A stretch of DNA of 43,066 bases. Source: an uncultured Slackia sp. (lineage in GTDB: Bacteria > Actinomycetota > Coriobacteriia > Coriobacteriales > Eggerthellaceae). The notes under the pieces are model-generated. The model saw only the letters and a program-made list of their open reading frames with translations, was not told the origin of the DNA and did no database searches. The DNA lies in the NCBI GenBank assembly GCA_937895975.1, contig CALBLG010000172.1, forward strand, positions 1-43,066, read 5' to 3'. The position numbers were made by a program, and so were the translations under genes. Below are positions 41,178-43,066 of this stretch, piece after piece. How positions within the stretch are numbered: position 1 is the first letter of the stretch; the number at the start of each line of letters is the position of its first letter.

Positions 41178-41498
41178 TCAAGAATGAACTACGCATATCG
41201 ATGGGTTGCAAACATAAGACCGTTTGACGTTTTGATGCAGCCAAGCATCTTTCCTGAAGACCAGCACGTGGCTTAGCAGCTTTCTTGGCTCGACTCCGAA
41301 TTCTGCCGCAAGTTTGCGCATGTCATCATCGATAAGATGAAGCTGTGCGTTTTCGAAACGCGTCAATACCGGACGGTTTGGCCTCAACTATGGTGTCGAT
41401 GTACTCGTTTTGTCGCCATTGAGCGGACGGCGCAAGATAAGTTGCTCGGTTGTGGCGAGAGTGCCATTTTCGTTAAAAAGGTTGGAAATAGGAATCAT
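41178..41498 (-). pseudogene. Decayed gene of unknown family, frameshifted
   Basis: Three minus-strand reading frames in succession look like one broken coding region. ATG 41498 gives MIPISNLFNENGTLATTEQ and continues to about 41400. A second frame then offers QNEYIDTIVEAKPSGIDAF, and a third resumes with AQLHLIDDDMRKLAAEFG to the stop at 41178. At least two frameshifts are needed to join them. No family is recognised. It could instead be unrelated short open frames, so the call is tentative. Confidence 0.4.
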
Positions 41499-41613
41499 GG
41501 TTTTCGCGGTCCCTCAATGCAAGTAAAGACATTTTACGATTTTCCCGATTGTGTCGATTGCTCGTTTTGCAACACAAGCGTCAACTGGACAAATTCCTCT
41601 CGCCCATTGCCGC

Positions 41614-42225
41614 TTATATGGCCGCAAGGCGATTCGCGGTGCCGGGGTGGCCGTACTCCAACGTTTCGATAACGTGATGCGGATTTACGTTTATCAGCTC
41701 ATCGCGCGCGGCTTTTTTAAACATTTCAGCCAAATCGCTTCCATATCCAACGCGAACTGCCTCCCGATCAGCTTCGTACTCGTTTTTGCGCTGAAGAGAA
41801 TTCGACACCGCGTTGATCAGCGTCAAAACAGGACCGAAGGCAAGGGCCACAAGAAGAATATCAAGATAGTAACTTGTAGTGCTAAGCCCGAACGACTGCA
41901 TGATCCAGTTATTCATCATCGCGACAGGGGCAGGCCAGGTAAGCAAAAGCCAAATTAGCAGAAACAGCAAAGCCGGTGCCAACAAACTCCCAAGATCGGC
42001 AAGATTCCGCCTATGCTTTAAATGTCCAATTTCATGCGCGACCACCGCCATGAGCTCGCCATGGCTATTCTCGTTAAGAAAGTTATCCGCAATAGCTATT
42101 TCACGACGCCGCGGCACGTTGAGCACCATGGCATTCGGAGCTTCTTCGCCTTATTGCTTGTTAATGACTGAAGCGATGATAAGAATAGGAGAGAACAGGA
42201 TATACAGAAATATCTTTCCCCACAT
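41614..42225 (-). pseudogene. M48 metalloprotease (HtpX/Ste24-like) with in-frame stop and lost segment
   Basis: Encodes the zinc protease core AVVAHEIGHLKHR, two membrane spans, NEYEADREAVRVGYG (third zinc ligand) and the C-terminal HPGTANRLAAI. Upstream in the same frame, from ATG 42225 with AAGAGG before it, is MWGKIFLYILFSPILIIASV, an N-terminal span. That span ends at a TAA (42153-42151), after which GEEAPNAMVLNVPRRREIAIAD continues in frame. About 100 or more residues usual between the first span and HEIGH are missing. The C-terminal part could still be translated from ATG 42129 (171 aa) but lacks the N-terminal region. Confidence 0.7.
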
Positions 42226-42409
42226 GATGGCCTCTTTTCTTGAATGGGATACGACCGGTGAGCTCGGCTTACTGCACTTTCAGGATATCGAAATTGCATC
42301 GTTCAAGCATTAGCTGCGAGCTAATGAACTCGAAGTTTGAAAACGTTTTCAGTTGCAGACTCCTTTGGCCGCCGGATTAGCTCTGCGCCAACGCGAACAA
42401 CCCGAAAGC

Positions 42410-43066
42410 GCACTATTGCCAGCGAGGGCTACACTGCTCCAAAACTGTCGTTAGGCTTGCCTGATAGAGAAAGTCGTTTCATTACCAGTCAGGGCGACAC
42501 TGCTCCAAAACGTACGCGTTCGCCAGCGTTGACGAGGACTAGTTTCATTACCAGTCAGGGTGACACTGCTCCAAAACATGTACGGCGCGGCAGGGGACGG
42601 CTCGCCCGTTTCATTACCAGTCAGGGTGACACTGCTCCAAAACGCTCGCGCCTGCTTGTCCGCCGCGTCGGCCGTTTCATTACCAGTCAGGGTGACACTG
42701 CTCCAAAACCTGCCGCGCCTTAGCTTCCGACGCATCCGCGTTTCATTACCAGTCAGGGTGACACTGCTCCAAAACTAGCCCTCCCATGTCTGATTTACAA
42801 CGCCGGTTTCATTACCAGTCAGGGTGACACTGCTCCAAAACCTCCAACGCGTTGAGCGCGGCGAAGGTCACGTTTCATTACCAGTCAGGGTGACACTGCT
42901 CCAAAACCGCATCTGGCTCAACGTCTCCCGATGTATCGTTTCATTACCAGTCAGGGTGACACTGCTCCAAAACCGGACGTTGTCCACGTTCATGTAGTTC
43001 AAGTTTCATTACCAGTCAGGGTGACACTGCTCCAAAACCACGGTCGCTCGACGCGGTCTCTTGCTT
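42410..43066 (-). CRISPR. CRISPR array, type II-like repeats, open at right edge
   Basis: Nine intact 36-base repeats start at 42476, 42542, 42608, 42674, 42740, 42806, 42872, 42938 and 43003. On the plus strand each begins GTTTCATTACC and ends CACTGCTCCAAAAC. A tenth, degenerate copy (42410-42445, 27 of 36 matching) forms the left end. The repeat at 42476 has one substitution (T to C) in its centre. The nine complete spacers are 30 bases, except the last (29), and a tenth spacer runs off the edge. The reverse-strand repeat begins GTTTTGGAGC, as in type II systems, and the decayed repeat marks the trailer. Transcription is therefore inferred to run right to left, with leader and cas genes beyond the window. 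No cas gene or tracrRNA is seen here. Confidence 0.98.

Noticed and set aside
42226..42409. Search for a tracrRNA anti-repeat next to the CRISPR array.
   Set aside because: No stretch complementary to the repeat's GTTTTGGAGC half was seen. Only a small hairpin (ATTAGCT/AGCTAAT, 42309-42325) and the palindrome GAAAACGTTTTC are present.

Overview
The window is GC-rich bacterial DNA (about 60% G+C by eye) with dense genes, short spacers and many GTG/TTG starts. Several traits point to the Coriobacteriia, most likely an anaerobic gut Eggerthellaceae-type actinobacterium: a hisZ-hisG fusion, a class III (anaerobic) ribonucleotide reductase, NiCo riboswitches, a fused CydDC-like exporter, a DUF3516-type helicase, MPQTG-anchored surface proteins and actinobacterial-style LexA motifs. 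This lineage call is inference from gene content; there is no rRNA or tRNA in the window.

Layout. 1-2759 (minus): histidine genes, a fused hisZG followed by hisD, which runs off the left edge. 2930-5019 (minus): a solute-binding lipoprotein, a 43-aa membrane peptide, an inter-cistronic terminator and a single-pass membrane protein. 5571-7748 (plus): comF and a processive family-2 glycosyltransferase. 7749-11612 (minus): a putative DNA-repair operon of a radical SAM protein with a helix-hairpin-helix, a C69 dipeptidase and a DUF4130/TIGR03915-type protein; its promoter is TTGAAA-N17-TATAAT with two LexA-like boxes. 11846-14787 (plus): a four-gene surface-protein operon. 14898-17884 (plus): a LOG-family protein and a HelD-like helicase. 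18106-29665 (minus): an ABC exporter, a Ski2-like helicase, a MacB/FtsX-type ABC pair and a 1164-aa CydDC-like double exporter. 29836-35199: apt, nrdG and nrdD on minus, with a plus-strand CDF metal exporter between nrdG and nrdD. 36116-37048: a second CDF paralogue. 37213-38760: one polypeptide joining a hypoxanthine/uracil-type DNA glycosylase, a Vsr endonuclease and a GIY-YIG nuclease. 38757-40988 (minus): a HepT/MntA toxin-antitoxin pair and an SPFH/NfeD membrane pair. 41178-42225: decayed genes. 42410-43066: a CRISPR array running off the right edge.

How the genes work together. Both CDF genes are preceded by a leader carrying the conserved parts of the NiCo (czcD) riboswitch and an intrinsic terminator whose stem overlaps the conserved GGGACAG segment, so they form a duplicated metal-inducible cobalt/nickel efflux module. 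NrdD and NrdG form the oxygen-sensitive dNTP-synthesis system; a near-consensus NrdR box lies upstream of nrdD. DNA maintenance is well represented: the radical SAM operon, HelD, the Ski2-like helicase, the triple-nuclease fusion, HepT/MntA and CRISPR.

The observations most worth following up are the glycosylase-Vsr-GIY-YIG fusion, the LexA-like control of the radical SAM operon, and the paired NiCo riboswitches. Coordinates and motifs were read by eye; family names rest on recognised motifs, not on searches.
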